From Paenibacillus nasutitermitis (GTDB taxonomy: Bacteria > Bacillota > Bacilli > Paenibacillales > Paenibacillaceae): a stretch of DNA of 64,000 bases. Each line of letters begins with the position of its first letter. Positions within the stretch are counted from its first letter, which is position 1. The position numbers were made by a program, and so were the translations under genes. The notes under the pieces were generated by a model. That model ran no database searches. It saw only the letters and a list, made by a program, of their open reading frames with translations, and had not been told where the DNA came from. The stretch covers positions 682,001 to 746,000 of the forward strand of contig NZ_BMHP01000001.1 in the NCBI RefSeq assembly GCF_014641075.1, read 5' to 3'. Of this stretch, positions 10,501 to 18,097 are shown one piece after another.

Positions 10501-10643
10501 GCGACACCTCTGTACCGCTGCGGCTGGAGTTCAAATGGAACGACAACATGCAGTCACAAGGCGATGTCTCCGAGTTTAATATCAACGGCGATACAGCGCC
10601 GAACGGCCGATTCAATTATGTATTTGCCGAGAAGACACGCTGA
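7569..10643 (+). CDS. Secreted GH71/GH99-like protein with three F5/8C modules
   Basis: About 1024 residues. A signal peptide (residues 1-23, ending VGNA) is followed by three discoidin/F5-8C (CBM32-like) modules at about 24-165, 166-310 and 310-450, each with the pattern AxDGNxxTFYSSxGYxDxNHTEWLxLDLG or a variant. The catalytic-type domain (about 451-815) begins with YSDTWAATDHLGR and contains YVGMFYFLWLGQHG, TLIFDVTN and FVTGWNEWVAQRF. The Glu of WNEW (E763) corresponds in position to the NEW motif of GH99 enzymes. The tail (about 827-1024) is a CBM9/DOMON-like beta-sandwich starting IAIDGNFADWKD. GH71 and GH99 cleave alpha-glucans or alpha-mannosides; the substrate here is unknown. GGAGG upstream supports ATG 7569. 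It is first of three paralogues. Confidence 0.72.
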   Translation: MRIVRVGLVLLLLGMLIPAVGNATPISIATASSVTASFVAANAIDGNAATFYSSNGYTDGNHTEWLQLDLGQKQYSLSDIRLTARPVGYGFPVDFKIQYSDDAATWSNVPGASFVNYSNPGGKEVVIPFQSTVNARYLRINATKLGTDNGGGYYLQFAEVKADQYYQASASSVTGLHNANLAIDGDLSPHTFYSSTGYADANHTEWLALDLGSAKPNIDQVVIYPRLNGYGFPKNFKIQYSSNGSSWSDTPGGVFTNYTNPGNNNPITIPFAAPVNARYIRLYATQLGSDSASYYLQLSEMQVMLDSPETDAETTSSVAVSSSITGWPGSYLSDKNRATMWSSVNHASAAFTESFTLQYPGKQLFNKLVLSPRGYGYGFPTAFKLQYSADGTTFADIPGQSYSSYPNPGSKRQTFSFEPVSAKALRVVATALSADDSGTAYYFQLAEASGYRWDTYSDTWAATDHLGRTVQSYSDFNSSRQGKYVGMFYFLWLGQHGTGGPYDITKIINNNTNAMNNSASPPWGAYGSFHHWGESQLGYYLSDDTYVLKKHAQQLADAGVDTLIFDVTNGYTYKDNYMALLQAFTEVRNNGGKTPQVMFLVPFGSPVAVVNELYTDLYGPGLYSDLWFRWEGKPLIMADASQITNTTQRNFFTYRGNQPSYFTGPTSANQWGWLETFPQHNFSSTTTAKEEMTVGVAQNAVPNGSGGWQLGPMSQNGAMGRSFHNGSLPSAPYPTEYGYNFAEQWGRALENDPNFIFVTGWNEWVAQRFDTIGSYTAPNIFYDAFNQEFSRDIEPMKGGYTDSYYYQLTDYIRKYKGIRRPQSSGPLKTIAIDGNFADWKDVQDEYRDDIGDAAQRNHAGWGTAGTYTNTTGRNDIQSAKIARDADYVYFYVKTKDNITAYTGSGWMRLFIKTNAALSNWEGYNFVVNRSVVNGTATNLDKVTSAGGWNWSNVSNSVAYRASGREMELAIPRTALGVSDTSVPLRLEFKWNDNMQSQGDVSEFNINGDTAPNGRFNYVFAEKTR

Positions 10644-10657
10644 TCAAGGACGCAGGT

Positions 10658-10686
10658 CCGGGAGGCGGAAGAATTCCGCTTCCCGG
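10658..10686 (+). repeat. Intercistronic hairpin
   Basis: A 13-base stem (10658-10670 with 10674-10686; one G-T wobble) closes a three-base loop, followed by TTTC but no long T-run. It lies between the stop of the first GH99-like gene and the small secreted protein gene. It may be a partial terminator or an mRNA-stabilising structure that lowers expression of the genes downstream. Confidence 0.5.
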
Positions 10687-10727
10687 TTTCACCTGATTGC
10701 AACAGCTAAACGAATGGAGGTAGGGAA

Positions 10728-11204
10728 ATGAGGATTTTTCTGAAGCTCGCAGCATGCACGCTGCTGCTGATGGGAATGGCAGGAGTTGTTTATGCCCAGA
10801 CAAATCAAGCCATTGTCGAGCCGGGCGAAGACCATACGCCTGTCAAGCTTGAGGAGCAGGCAACACTCGGTCAGGATTTTATAGCCACGCAAGCGTTTAA
10901 TTCGCTACTGCTGCCGCTGCCGACCTGGTCGACGACGACGTCAGGATTCACATTTACGCTGCGCAAGCATGGACCCAGCGGCGAAGTTGTTTTTACGCAG
11001 GACGTTACGAATGCTGCGGACAACAAGTCGGAGTTCCAGATTCCGGAGCAGGGCATCGGGCGCTATTACGCGGAAATCAGCCAACCAGCGGGGCAGATCG
11101 GCTGGTGGACGAGAGGAGATGTTTACGAAAGGGGAACGGCTTATTCGAACGGCAAGCCTGTGATCGGAAACGATCGTGAACTTATCATTTCACTTGAGCC
11201 TTAG
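10728..11204 (+). CDS. Small secreted protein: stand-alone copy of the 'GQxF' module
   Basis: 158 residues with a signal peptide (cleavage after VVYA, residue 23). The mature part is one beta-rich module with LGQDFIATQAF, SGFTFTLRKHGPSGEVVF, GIGRYYAEISQPAGQIGWW and AYSNGKPVIGNDREL. The same pattern occurs twice in the N-terminal half of the next gene product (LGQDFLAVTPF, SGFTFKLYKDGPSG, EGRYYAEITDPTGNVGW). It therefore looks like a released or duplicated carbohydrate-binding-type module. No known family was recognised. RBS GGAGGTAGGG is close to the ATG at 10728. It probably shares an operon with the flanking GH99-like genes. Confidence 0.7.
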   Translation: MRIFLKLAACTLLLMGMAGVVYAQTNQAIVEPGEDHTPVKLEEQATLGQDFIATQAFNSLLLPLPTWSTTTSGFTFTLRKHGPSGEVVFTQDVTNAADNKSEFQIPEQGIGRYYAEISQPAGQIGWWTRGDVYERGTAYSNGKPVIGNDRELIISLEP

Positions 11205-11232
11205 CCCAGGGATAAACAAAGGAGGTATGATG

Positions 11233-13866
11233 ATGAAAAAAAAGTGGCTCAACCTGCCGATAGCCGCACTGATGCTCGCAGCCATCGTTGTCCCGCAGTT
11301 CTCGCTTGCTGCAGATGATGAGGAGGCGGCTCGCCAATTGCCGCCTACCGCAATCAGCATTGCGGGTAAAGTCAAAGACCCCGTCGATCTGGTGCAGGGG
11401 CTTGTACCAGTGGAGACTCCGCTCGTGAAAGCACAGCCCGGCAGCCAGTCCCAGAACTTGGCGCCCGGTTCCACGCTCGGTCAGGATTTTTTGGCCGTCA
11501 CCCCTTTTACAAGTGTAGGTCTTACAACACCGGGCTCGGGAAGCGGAGCTTCAGGCTTTACCTTTAAGCTCTATAAGGATGGCCCCAGCGGTACTCTCCT
11601 GTTCTCCGGGCAGGTGTCGAATGCGGTGGATGGAGTCAACCGCATCCTTGTTCCGGCCCAGGAAGAAGGGCGGTATTACGCGGAAATAACCGATCCGACA
11701 GGAAATGTCGGCTGGCTGACGCAGAATGTTAGCTATATGCTGGGATCTGCTTACGACAATGGACAGCTGCTGGTGGACAAGGAGCGTGTTCTCTCCATTT
11801 TCCGTGATGCTCCTGCGGTACTTGGCCAGACTTTCAGCACGGATGGGAGCTATAACCAGCTGATATTTAGTCTCCCCGCCAAGGCCATCGAGAACGCAAA
11901 GGTCAAGGCGTCTATATATTACGGCGGCCGGGGCGGCCAACTGATCAGCAGTACACCGCTCGTATTCGATAAGAAGGAAGCGAGGCTGCAGACGGGAACC
12001 ATGCCGGCCGGAACGTATTATATCGAGCTGGTCAATGAGGGCGCAGTGCCTGTGACATTCGGCTACGGCAAGGAGGCTTATGCCGGGGGCGATGCCTATC
12101 TGAATGGTTCTATAGTGCAGGGAAAAGATCTTGCGCTCAGCTATATGACGGTCAATGGAAACCAACTGACGAAGTGGGATACCAAAAGCGATACGTGGGC
12201 TGCTACAGATGCTCTGGGCCGCACGGTATCGACATCCGAGCAGGTGGGACCACCTCGTAAGGATAAATTCGTCGGGTTGTTCTATTTCCTCTGGCTGGGG
12301 TACCACGACACGAGGGGGCCGTTCAATATTACTGAAATTTTGGCCCAGGATCCCAATGCAATGAATGACAAGAATAGTCCGCTGTGGGGACCGCTGCATG
12401 ATTTCCATTACTGGGCGGAGCCATTGTTTGGCTATTATCGTTCCGATGATGAGTATGTCATCCGCAAGCATGCCCAGATGCTGAGCGATGCGGACGTAGA
12501 CACGATTATTTTCGATGTCACTAACCAATTCACTTATAAAGAAAATTACATGACCCTGCTGCGAGTATTCACGGAAATACGAAATGAAGGAGGCAGAACA
12601 CCGCAGGTTGCGTTTCTAACGCCGTTTGGCGACCCATCCAAGGTCGTGAAAGAATTGTATAACGATCTGTACGGCAAAGGGCTGTATTCGGATTTATGGT
12701 TTCAATGGGAGGGTAAGCCGCTTATTCTCGCCGACCCGGCTTTGGTAGGAGCGGAGCAGTCATCATTCTTTACTTTCCGTAAACCTCAGCCTGATTATTT
12801 TGTCGGTCCGACCGGTCCGAATCAGTGGGGCTGGCTGGAGGATGCTCCCCAGCATGTATTCCTGGATTCTGACGGTAACAAGGAGCAGATGGTGGTGGGC
12901 GTCGCCCAGAATGCGGTCAATGGAAAGCTTGGCTCACTCAGCGATCCTGGAGCTCAGGGCCGCAGCTATCATAATGAGAGCCAACCGGCTGAGCCTTATC
13001 CAACAGCGAGCGGGTTGAACGCGGCGGAGCAGTGGGAGCGGGCGCTCGCCGAGGACCCCGAGTTTATCTTTATTACCGGCTGGAATGAATGGATCGCCAT
13101 GCGTTTCGATGAATTCAATAATGTGAAGGCCCCTGTAAGCTTCGTGGACCAGTTCACGCAGGAATTCAGCCGTGATATCGAGCCGATGAAAGGCGGGCAT
13201 GCGGACAGCTTTTATTATCAAATGGCGGATTATATCCGCAAGTTCAAGGGAGCTCAGACCCTGGAGCCCGCAAGCAAGAAGCAGAAAATCAAAATCGACG
13301 GAAATTTTAACGACTGGAAGCATGTAAGCCCTGAATATAAGGATGATATTGGAGATACGGCGCACCGCAATCACCCGGGCACAGCCAATGCAGGCGTCTA
13401 TACCAATACGACTGGCCGCAATGATATTATTCTTTCCAAGATGGCCAGGGACAACGACAATGTGTACTTCTATGTGCAGACTCATGACCCTATTACTCCA
13501 TATACGGACACAAGCTGGATGAATCTGTTCATCAATACAGACGGGAATGGCACAAACGGATGGAACGGATACGATGTTCTGGTGAATGCATCTGTGGTGA
13601 ACAACCATCAGACAACGATCAGGAAAACATCCGGAGCCTGGAATTGGCAGAACGATGGGAATGCCGAATATAAAGTGAACGGCAACGAGATGGAGATTGC
13701 CATACCGCGCGCCAAACTTGGATTAACGAGCCGGGACACCTTTGAACTGGAATTCAAATGGGTGGACAACAGGCAGAAAGACGATGACATTGTAGAATTT
13801 ACGGTAAGCGGGGACAGCGCACCGAACGACAGATTCAATTACCGTTATAAAGTGGAACAACGTTAG
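11233..13866 (+). CDS. Secreted GH71/GH99-like protein with two GQxF modules
   Basis: About 877 residues. Signal peptide to about residue 26 (PQFSLA). Two related beta-rich modules follow at about 79-190 and 193-305, each with GQxF, an AGxYYxEL-type strand and AYxNGxxV. The GH71/GH99-like domain (about 314-680) starts KSDTWAATDALGR and carries FVGLFYFLWLGYHD, TIIFDVTNQFTYKENYMTLL and ITGWNEWIAMRF with E619 as the counterpart of the GH99 acid. A CBM9/DOMON-like tail begins IKIDGNFNDWKH. The ATG at 11233 sits six bases after GGAGGT; ATG codons at 11227 and 11230 are less well spaced. It is a clear paralogue of its neighbours but with a different binding front end, which suggests different surface targeting of the same chemistry. 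Confidence 0.72.
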   Translation: MKKKWLNLPIAALMLAAIVVPQFSLAADDEEAARQLPPTAISIAGKVKDPVDLVQGLVPVETPLVKAQPGSQSQNLAPGSTLGQDFLAVTPFTSVGLTTPGSGSGASGFTFKLYKDGPSGTLLFSGQVSNAVDGVNRILVPAQEEGRYYAEITDPTGNVGWLTQNVSYMLGSAYDNGQLLVDKERVLSIFRDAPAVLGQTFSTDGSYNQLIFSLPAKAIENAKVKASIYYGGRGGQLISSTPLVFDKKEARLQTGTMPAGTYYIELVNEGAVPVTFGYGKEAYAGGDAYLNGSIVQGKDLALSYMTVNGNQLTKWDTKSDTWAATDALGRTVSTSEQVGPPRKDKFVGLFYFLWLGYHDTRGPFNITEILAQDPNAMNDKNSPLWGPLHDFHYWAEPLFGYYRSDDEYVIRKHAQMLSDADVDTIIFDVTNQFTYKENYMTLLRVFTEIRNEGGRTPQVAFLTPFGDPSKVVKELYNDLYGKGLYSDLWFQWEGKPLILADPALVGAEQSSFFTFRKPQPDYFVGPTGPNQWGWLEDAPQHVFLDSDGNKEQMVVGVAQNAVNGKLGSLSDPGAQGRSYHNESQPAEPYPTASGLNAAEQWERALAEDPEFIFITGWNEWIAMRFDEFNNVKAPVSFVDQFTQEFSRDIEPMKGGHADSFYYQMADYIRKFKGAQTLEPASKKQKIKIDGNFNDWKHVSPEYKDDIGDTAHRNHPGTANAGVYTNTTGRNDIILSKMARDNDNVYFYVQTHDPITPYTDTSWMNLFINTDGNGTNGWNGYDVLVNASVVNNHQTTIRKTSGAWNWQNDGNAEYKVNGNEMEIAIPRAKLGLTSRDTFELEFKWVDNRQKDDDIVEFTVSGDSAPNDRFNYRYKVEQR

Positions 13867-13891
13867 AGATTCCTATTATTGCTCATCGAGA

Positions 13892-13957
13892 CGGGAGAGC
13901 TTATGTGGGTCATTCGGGCCTGCGAAGGTGCGTATAGATGCCCTGGCTCTCCCGAAT
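13892..13957 (+). repeat. Overlapping alternative hairpins between GH99-like genes
   Basis: CGGGAGAGC (13892-13900) can pair with GCTCTCCCG (13946-13954), while ATTCGGG (13912-13918) can pair with CCCGAAT (13951-13957). The two pairings share the CCCG segment and exclude each other. No T-run follows. It lies between the second and third GH99-like genes, just before an AT-rich promoter-like block. Confidence 0.35.
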
Positions 13958-13958
13958 C

Positions 13959-13996
13959 ATAAAACGTTTTTTATAATTGGGATTATATTATAAAAT
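13959..13996 (+). promoter_or_regulatory. AT-rich control region with AAAACGTTTT palindrome
   Basis: ATAAAACGTTTT (13959-13970) lies about 50 bases before the ATG of the cytoplasmic GH99-like gene, and TATAAT (13972-13977) follows. TTTTATAAT (13969-13977) and ATTATAAAA (13987-13995) form a further inverted repeat. The same AAAACGTTTT core recurs upstream of the gene at 15988, so it is a candidate operator for a shared regulator. Confidence 0.45.
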
Positions 13997-14020
13997 TACC
14001 TTTTAATTGGAGGGTTTATA

Positions 14021-15733
14021 ATGACTGACCCTAAACTTTATGACAATGAGAGTGATACATGGTCTGCTACGGATGCCCTTGGGCGAAGGCTCCCCGGATA
14101 TGAGGAAGTCGGGCAACCCCGGGAAGGCAAGTTTGTGGGCATGTTTTATTTTATATGGCAGGGAGAGCATGGTACGGATGGGCCATTCGGCATTACTGAA
14201 ATTCTCAACGCTCACCCTGAGGCGATTTATGACAGCAATCATCCTGCTTGGGGGCCTCTCGGCAAGTTTCACCATTGGGGAGAGCCGCTGCTTGGGTACT
14301 ATCTGGCCGATGACCGCTGGGTAATCCGCCAGCATGCGCAGATGCTTGCCAATGCGGGCGTGGATACCGTGATATTCGATGTGACCAATCAGTCTACCTA
14401 CAAAAAAAGCTATATGACGCTGCTTGGCGTTTACACCCAGATGCGGCAGGAAGGCGCAAGAACGCCACAGGTCGCGTTTCTGACGCCGTTCTGGGATCCG
14501 GGCAAAGTAGTGAGCGAGCTTTATGAGGATCTGTACGGTCCTGGACTGCATGCCGATCTGTGGTTTCCGTGGCAGGGAAAACCACTGATCCTGGCGGATC
14601 CGGAGAAGGTTCATGAGAAACACCGGGAATTCTTCACCTTCCGTAAGCCGGAGCCTTCATATTTCGTCGGTCCGTCAGGTCCGGACCAATGGTCTTGGCT
14701 GGAAATTTATCCGCAGCATGCTTATTACAACAGCGCAGGGGAACTGGAGCAGGTATCTGTCGGCGTTGCCCAGAATGCGGTTGAGGGCAGATTAGGCGCG
14801 CTCAGCGAGCCGGGTGCACGGGGAAGAAGCTATCGCCGGGGACAGCAATCCGAGAATATCGAGCATGATGTTCCTTACGGTTTGAATTTTGCCGAGCAGT
14901 GGGAACGCGCGCTTGAGCTGGATCCGTCTTTTATATTCGTCACAGGCTGGAATGAATGGATTGCCATGCGGTTCGAGGAATTCAACAATGTAAGACATCC
15001 GGTCATGTTCGTGGATCAATTCGATCTGGAGAACAGCCGCGACATTGAACCGATGAAAGGAGGTTTTGGGGACAGCTATTATTACCAGCTGGTAGCCTAT
15101 ATCCGCCGCTTCAAAGGAGTGCGCCGCAAAGACATTTCAGCTCCGGTTGCCACCATTGACCTGCGGGGGGATTTCAGCCAATGGGAGCATGAGGGCGTGG
15201 AGTACCGGGATGATGCCGGAGATGCCGTCCACCGCAACCATGACGGTTGGGGGAATGCCGGCAGGTATGTGAATGAAACGGGACGCAACGATCTGGTGAC
15301 GATGAAGGTGGCGCACGACAGCGAGTTTCTATATTTTCTTGCTACAACCAACGAGGAGCTCACGCCGCCGGGAGCGGATGACTGGATGTGGCTGATGCTG
15401 AGCATTGCCGCCAGTGACCGGCCTGCATGGGAAGGCTACCATTACATCGTTAACCGCTTACCCTGCACAGAGGACAAAACATGGCTGGAATCGTGCATTG
15501 GCGGCTGGAACTGGCAGCCTTTAACGGAAATCTCGCATAGGATAGAGGGCAGCCGCTATATGCTCGCGATACCCAGGGCAGCACTGGGGCTTGCCGGAAG
15601 CACTGTGGAAGTGGAGTTCAAATGGGCTGATAATACGCTCTGCAGAGGCGATATTCTAGATTTCTACATCAATGGAGATACTGCCCCTGACGGCCGCTTT
15701 AATTACAGATACACGCTAAAAAATGACGCCTGA
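14021..15733 (+). CDS. Cytoplasmic GH71/GH99-like protein
   Basis: 570 residues and no signal peptide: the protein starts almost directly at the catalytic domain (NESDTWSATDALGR). It has FVGMFYFIWQGEHG, DTVIFDVTNQSTYKKSYM, VAQNAVEG and FVTGWNEWIAMRF, where E312 is the counterpart of the conserved acid. The C-terminal part (about 375-570) retains the CBM9/DOMON-like sandwich (TIDLRGDFSQWEH; VEVEFKWADN; INGDTAPDGRFNY). It is the minimal form of the three paralogues and should act on imported oligosaccharides. TTGGAGGG precedes the ATG at a good distance. A binding-type domain in an intracellular enzyme is unusual and may instead be structural. Confidence 0.7.
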   Translation: MTDPKLYDNESDTWSATDALGRRLPGYEEVGQPREGKFVGMFYFIWQGEHGTDGPFGITEILNAHPEAIYDSNHPAWGPLGKFHHWGEPLLGYYLADDRWVIRQHAQMLANAGVDTVIFDVTNQSTYKKSYMTLLGVYTQMRQEGARTPQVAFLTPFWDPGKVVSELYEDLYGPGLHADLWFPWQGKPLILADPEKVHEKHREFFTFRKPEPSYFVGPSGPDQWSWLEIYPQHAYYNSAGELEQVSVGVAQNAVEGRLGALSEPGARGRSYRRGQQSENIEHDVPYGLNFAEQWERALELDPSFIFVTGWNEWIAMRFEEFNNVRHPVMFVDQFDLENSRDIEPMKGGFGDSYYYQLVAYIRRFKGVRRKDISAPVATIDLRGDFSQWEHEGVEYRDDAGDAVHRNHDGWGNAGRYVNETGRNDLVTMKVAHDSEFLYFLATTNEELTPPGADDWMWLMLSIAASDRPAWEGYHYIVNRLPCTEDKTWLESCIGGWNWQPLTEISHRIEGSRYMLAIPRAALGLAGSTVEVEFKWADNTLCRGDILDFYINGDTAPDGRFNYRYTLKNDA

Positions 15734-15873
15734 CTGATTTGACTGGACAGGATTGAAACGGGGCGGAAGCTCATACAATGCAACAAGGGTGCTTGCAGTG
15801 TTCTGCTCCGCTTAGCGGCATGAACATAATCAAACGTACCGAAAAAGGAATACGCCAAACACACTTTCGTATA

Positions 15874-15941
15874 AAAACGTTTTAATAAATGGTTGCTTGG
15901 AACCCGCTACGGATCACTGAAAAGTAAATATTATATTTACT
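15874..15941 (+). promoter_or_regulatory. AAAACGTTTT palindrome and 19-bp perfect dyad
   Basis: AAAACGTTTT (15874-15883, flanked by ATA and AATAAAT) repeats the motif found at 13961. About 40 bases further, positions 15923-15941 form a perfect inverted repeat of nine-base arms (AGTAAATAT and ATATTTACT) around one central T. Both lie within 115 bases of the ATG at 15988 and look like transcription-factor sites. The remaining bases 15734-15873 contain a GC-rich imperfect hairpin (about 15770-15812) but no gene. Confidence 0.5.
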
Positions 15942-15987
15942 CTTAAAAATGAACGCACTTAATCGTTAAAAGGAGCTGATTGCAGCT

Positions 15988-18072
15988 ATGCCAAACTATC
16001 TTCAAGCCGGTTATTCGGGAGAGTCGCTTACCCTCAGCAATGAATTCATCAGGGTGGATCTGCATAAACGGTTAACAGGCTGGGGCTGGGCGGAGCTTTT
16101 CACACATGAGGGCAAGTATTTGGGGGTCCTGGATCATTTTGGGGAGGTTATGCTCCGCGATCAGGAAATTCCGATGAGAATGGAAGCGGATACATTTGAG
16201 CGGCGGGATGATGCGGACGGGGTAACCCTCGTTTTCCCGGTCAAATCCATGATTGTCCAGCAGAAGCTCAAAGGAACCTCCTTCGACAGCTGGATTCAAT
16301 ATCCGTTCAAGGAGCATTTGCTTGAGGGGGAGGTCGTACTGACGCTTCCAGCGAACGAATCCTGCCTGAAACTGCAGTACCGGTTGAAATCGAAATTCAA
16401 CCTGTTTGTCCGGTATGTGAGAGGCCCATGGCTGAAAATTGGCGCAGATGGGTTCGGCAGCAACAAGACGGATGCGATTTTCCCTGGAATTGAGTGGCTT
16501 GAGAAAGAGGAATGGTCCAGCGGAACGGATTGGTTCAAGGATCCCTGGGCGCTGCGTTATGCTCCACATCCGAACAAAGTGGCGATTCCCGCCATGGTCG
16601 TCAGCCATGAAGGCACGGCGGTGGGATTAAGCTGGAATCCGCGGCAGCGGGCTACGCAATGGTTCAACTACCGCAGCCACAGGCCACAGCCAGTATTTGC
16701 TTCGCCGAATTTCATTGACCGCCGGAATAACCATCTAATGGGTCTTATGGTACCGGATATCGAATCCGACGACCATGAGAATGCCATTCTGGCGGATCCG
16801 CCCCTGGAGCTTCATCCGGATCAGCCGATCGAGTGGGACGCCGAGATTTTTGTCGTAGAAGGAAACAGCCTGGACGGGATCACGGATTGGATTAAACGCA
16901 AGGGGATGCCGGAGTCCCCGGCTCCGAGATGGCCGTATGCGGAAGCGCTTGACCGGATCGCGAACGCTTACAGTACCCGCTTCTGGCGGGAAGGAGAAGG
17001 CTTCGGATCTCCCCAGCATCCGGACTCGTATGCTCCGCGCCTTCCGCGATTTCTGGAGGATTACCTCAGGATGGCCGAGCAGGATTCCGATCTATGGCGG
17101 GAGTTGAACCGCAAGCGCGATTGGTGTATGGCCGCAAGCAGGGAGCTAGCAGCAGAATCAGCCGGGCGGCAGGAAACGGCAGGTTCGGTGGATGCGGTGA
17201 ATGCTGTTATCGCGAAGTTGACAGAGCGGGGGCTGAAGCTGCTGACCTATCAATTGGCGAGAGGCGCATTTCCTTTTGACCCGGAAGGCAGGCATTACCG
17301 GAAGGACGATTTTGTAGTGGCCCGTGAGTTCGTCGAGCCGATGGGACTCGCAGGCGATACGGCGCTTGACATGAGTATGCTGCCGACGCTGGAACTGATT
17401 TCACTCTGGGAAGAAACCTCCGATGAGCGTTTCAGGGAAGGCGCCGTCCGCGCCCTTGACTATTGCATGGGAATGACGCGGCCCGAAGGGGGGGATTTCT
17501 GGGAGACCCCCCTCCACAGTCCAAACCTGCTGGCCGGCGGGCATGCGGCCATCGCGTATTACAAGGCATACCGCGCCTTTGGGGATGAACGCTATTTGAG
17601 CAAAGCGGTCTATTGGATCCGTTCGATCCTTCCCTTCACCCATCTTTGGCAGCCGGACAACACGCCTATGCTTTACAATACGAAACCCTGCTTCTGTTCA
17701 AGCGACTGGTATTTTGCCAATTGGGTGAGGGACCATGTCCAGTGGGAGGTGCTCGGCATATTCGCCGATTCCTGGAGCCAGGGCATCGACTGGGCAGAGA
17801 TAGACAAGGATGTAGACTGGCGGCGATATCAGGAGGGCATCACCAATGCCGCACTCAGGTGGATGATCGACCATAAGCTGGAAAACTGGCAGCCCCACAA
17901 CCTGCCTGCTACTAGAGATATTTACCGGCAGGGGCTGCTGGACGATTGTTTTGCCGATACCCACAACTCGGTCACAGGAAATTACGGGGGCATGGCGATT
18001 CTGCCGGATACGATAGCGGTCAACCTTATTGCCCTGCTGGCCAGGAATAGTCCGCTAACCATTCATTCATGA
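15988..18072 (+). CDS. Cytoplasmic protein of unknown function, glycoside-hydrolase-like (alpha/alpha barrel)
   Basis: 694 residues, no signal peptide, no family recognised with confidence. Residues 1-290 are beta-rich and Trp/Phe-rich, like the N-terminal sandwich of many glycan-active enzymes (VRGPWLKIGADGFG, AVGLSWNPRQRATQWFNY). Residues 300-690 are helical with repeats reminiscent of an (alpha/alpha)6 toroid: TYQLARGAFPFDP, TLELISLWEETSDERF, GGHAAIAYYKAYRAFGDERYL and WYFANWVRDHVQWEVLG. This two-domain layout is seen in glycosidases, phosphorylases and lyases, which makes an intracellular saccharide-processing role likely. AAGGAGCTG precedes the ATG. It sits between the GH99-like genes and importer cassette 1, 25 bases before the latter, and is probably co-transcribed with it. 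Confidence 0.6.
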   Translation: MPNYLQAGYSGESLTLSNEFIRVDLHKRLTGWGWAELFTHEGKYLGVLDHFGEVMLRDQEIPMRMEADTFERRDDADGVTLVFPVKSMIVQQKLKGTSFDSWIQYPFKEHLLEGEVVLTLPANESCLKLQYRLKSKFNLFVRYVRGPWLKIGADGFGSNKTDAIFPGIEWLEKEEWSSGTDWFKDPWALRYAPHPNKVAIPAMVVSHEGTAVGLSWNPRQRATQWFNYRSHRPQPVFASPNFIDRRNNHLMGLMVPDIESDDHENAILADPPLELHPDQPIEWDAEIFVVEGNSLDGITDWIKRKGMPESPAPRWPYAEALDRIANAYSTRFWREGEGFGSPQHPDSYAPRLPRFLEDYLRMAEQDSDLWRELNRKRDWCMAASRELAAESAGRQETAGSVDAVNAVIAKLTERGLKLLTYQLARGAFPFDPEGRHYRKDDFVVAREFVEPMGLAGDTALDMSMLPTLELISLWEETSDERFREGAVRALDYCMGMTRPEGGDFWETPLHSPNLLAGGHAAIAYYKAYRAFGDERYLSKAVYWIRSILPFTHLWQPDNTPMLYNTKPCFCSSDWYFANWVRDHVQWEVLGIFADSWSQGIDWAEIDKDVDWRRYQEGITNAALRWMIDHKLENWQPHNLPATRDIYRQGLLDDCFADTHNSVTGNYGGMAILPDTIAVNLIALLARNSPLTIHS

Positions 18073-18097
18073 TTCACGCATTATTGGAGGGTTACAG

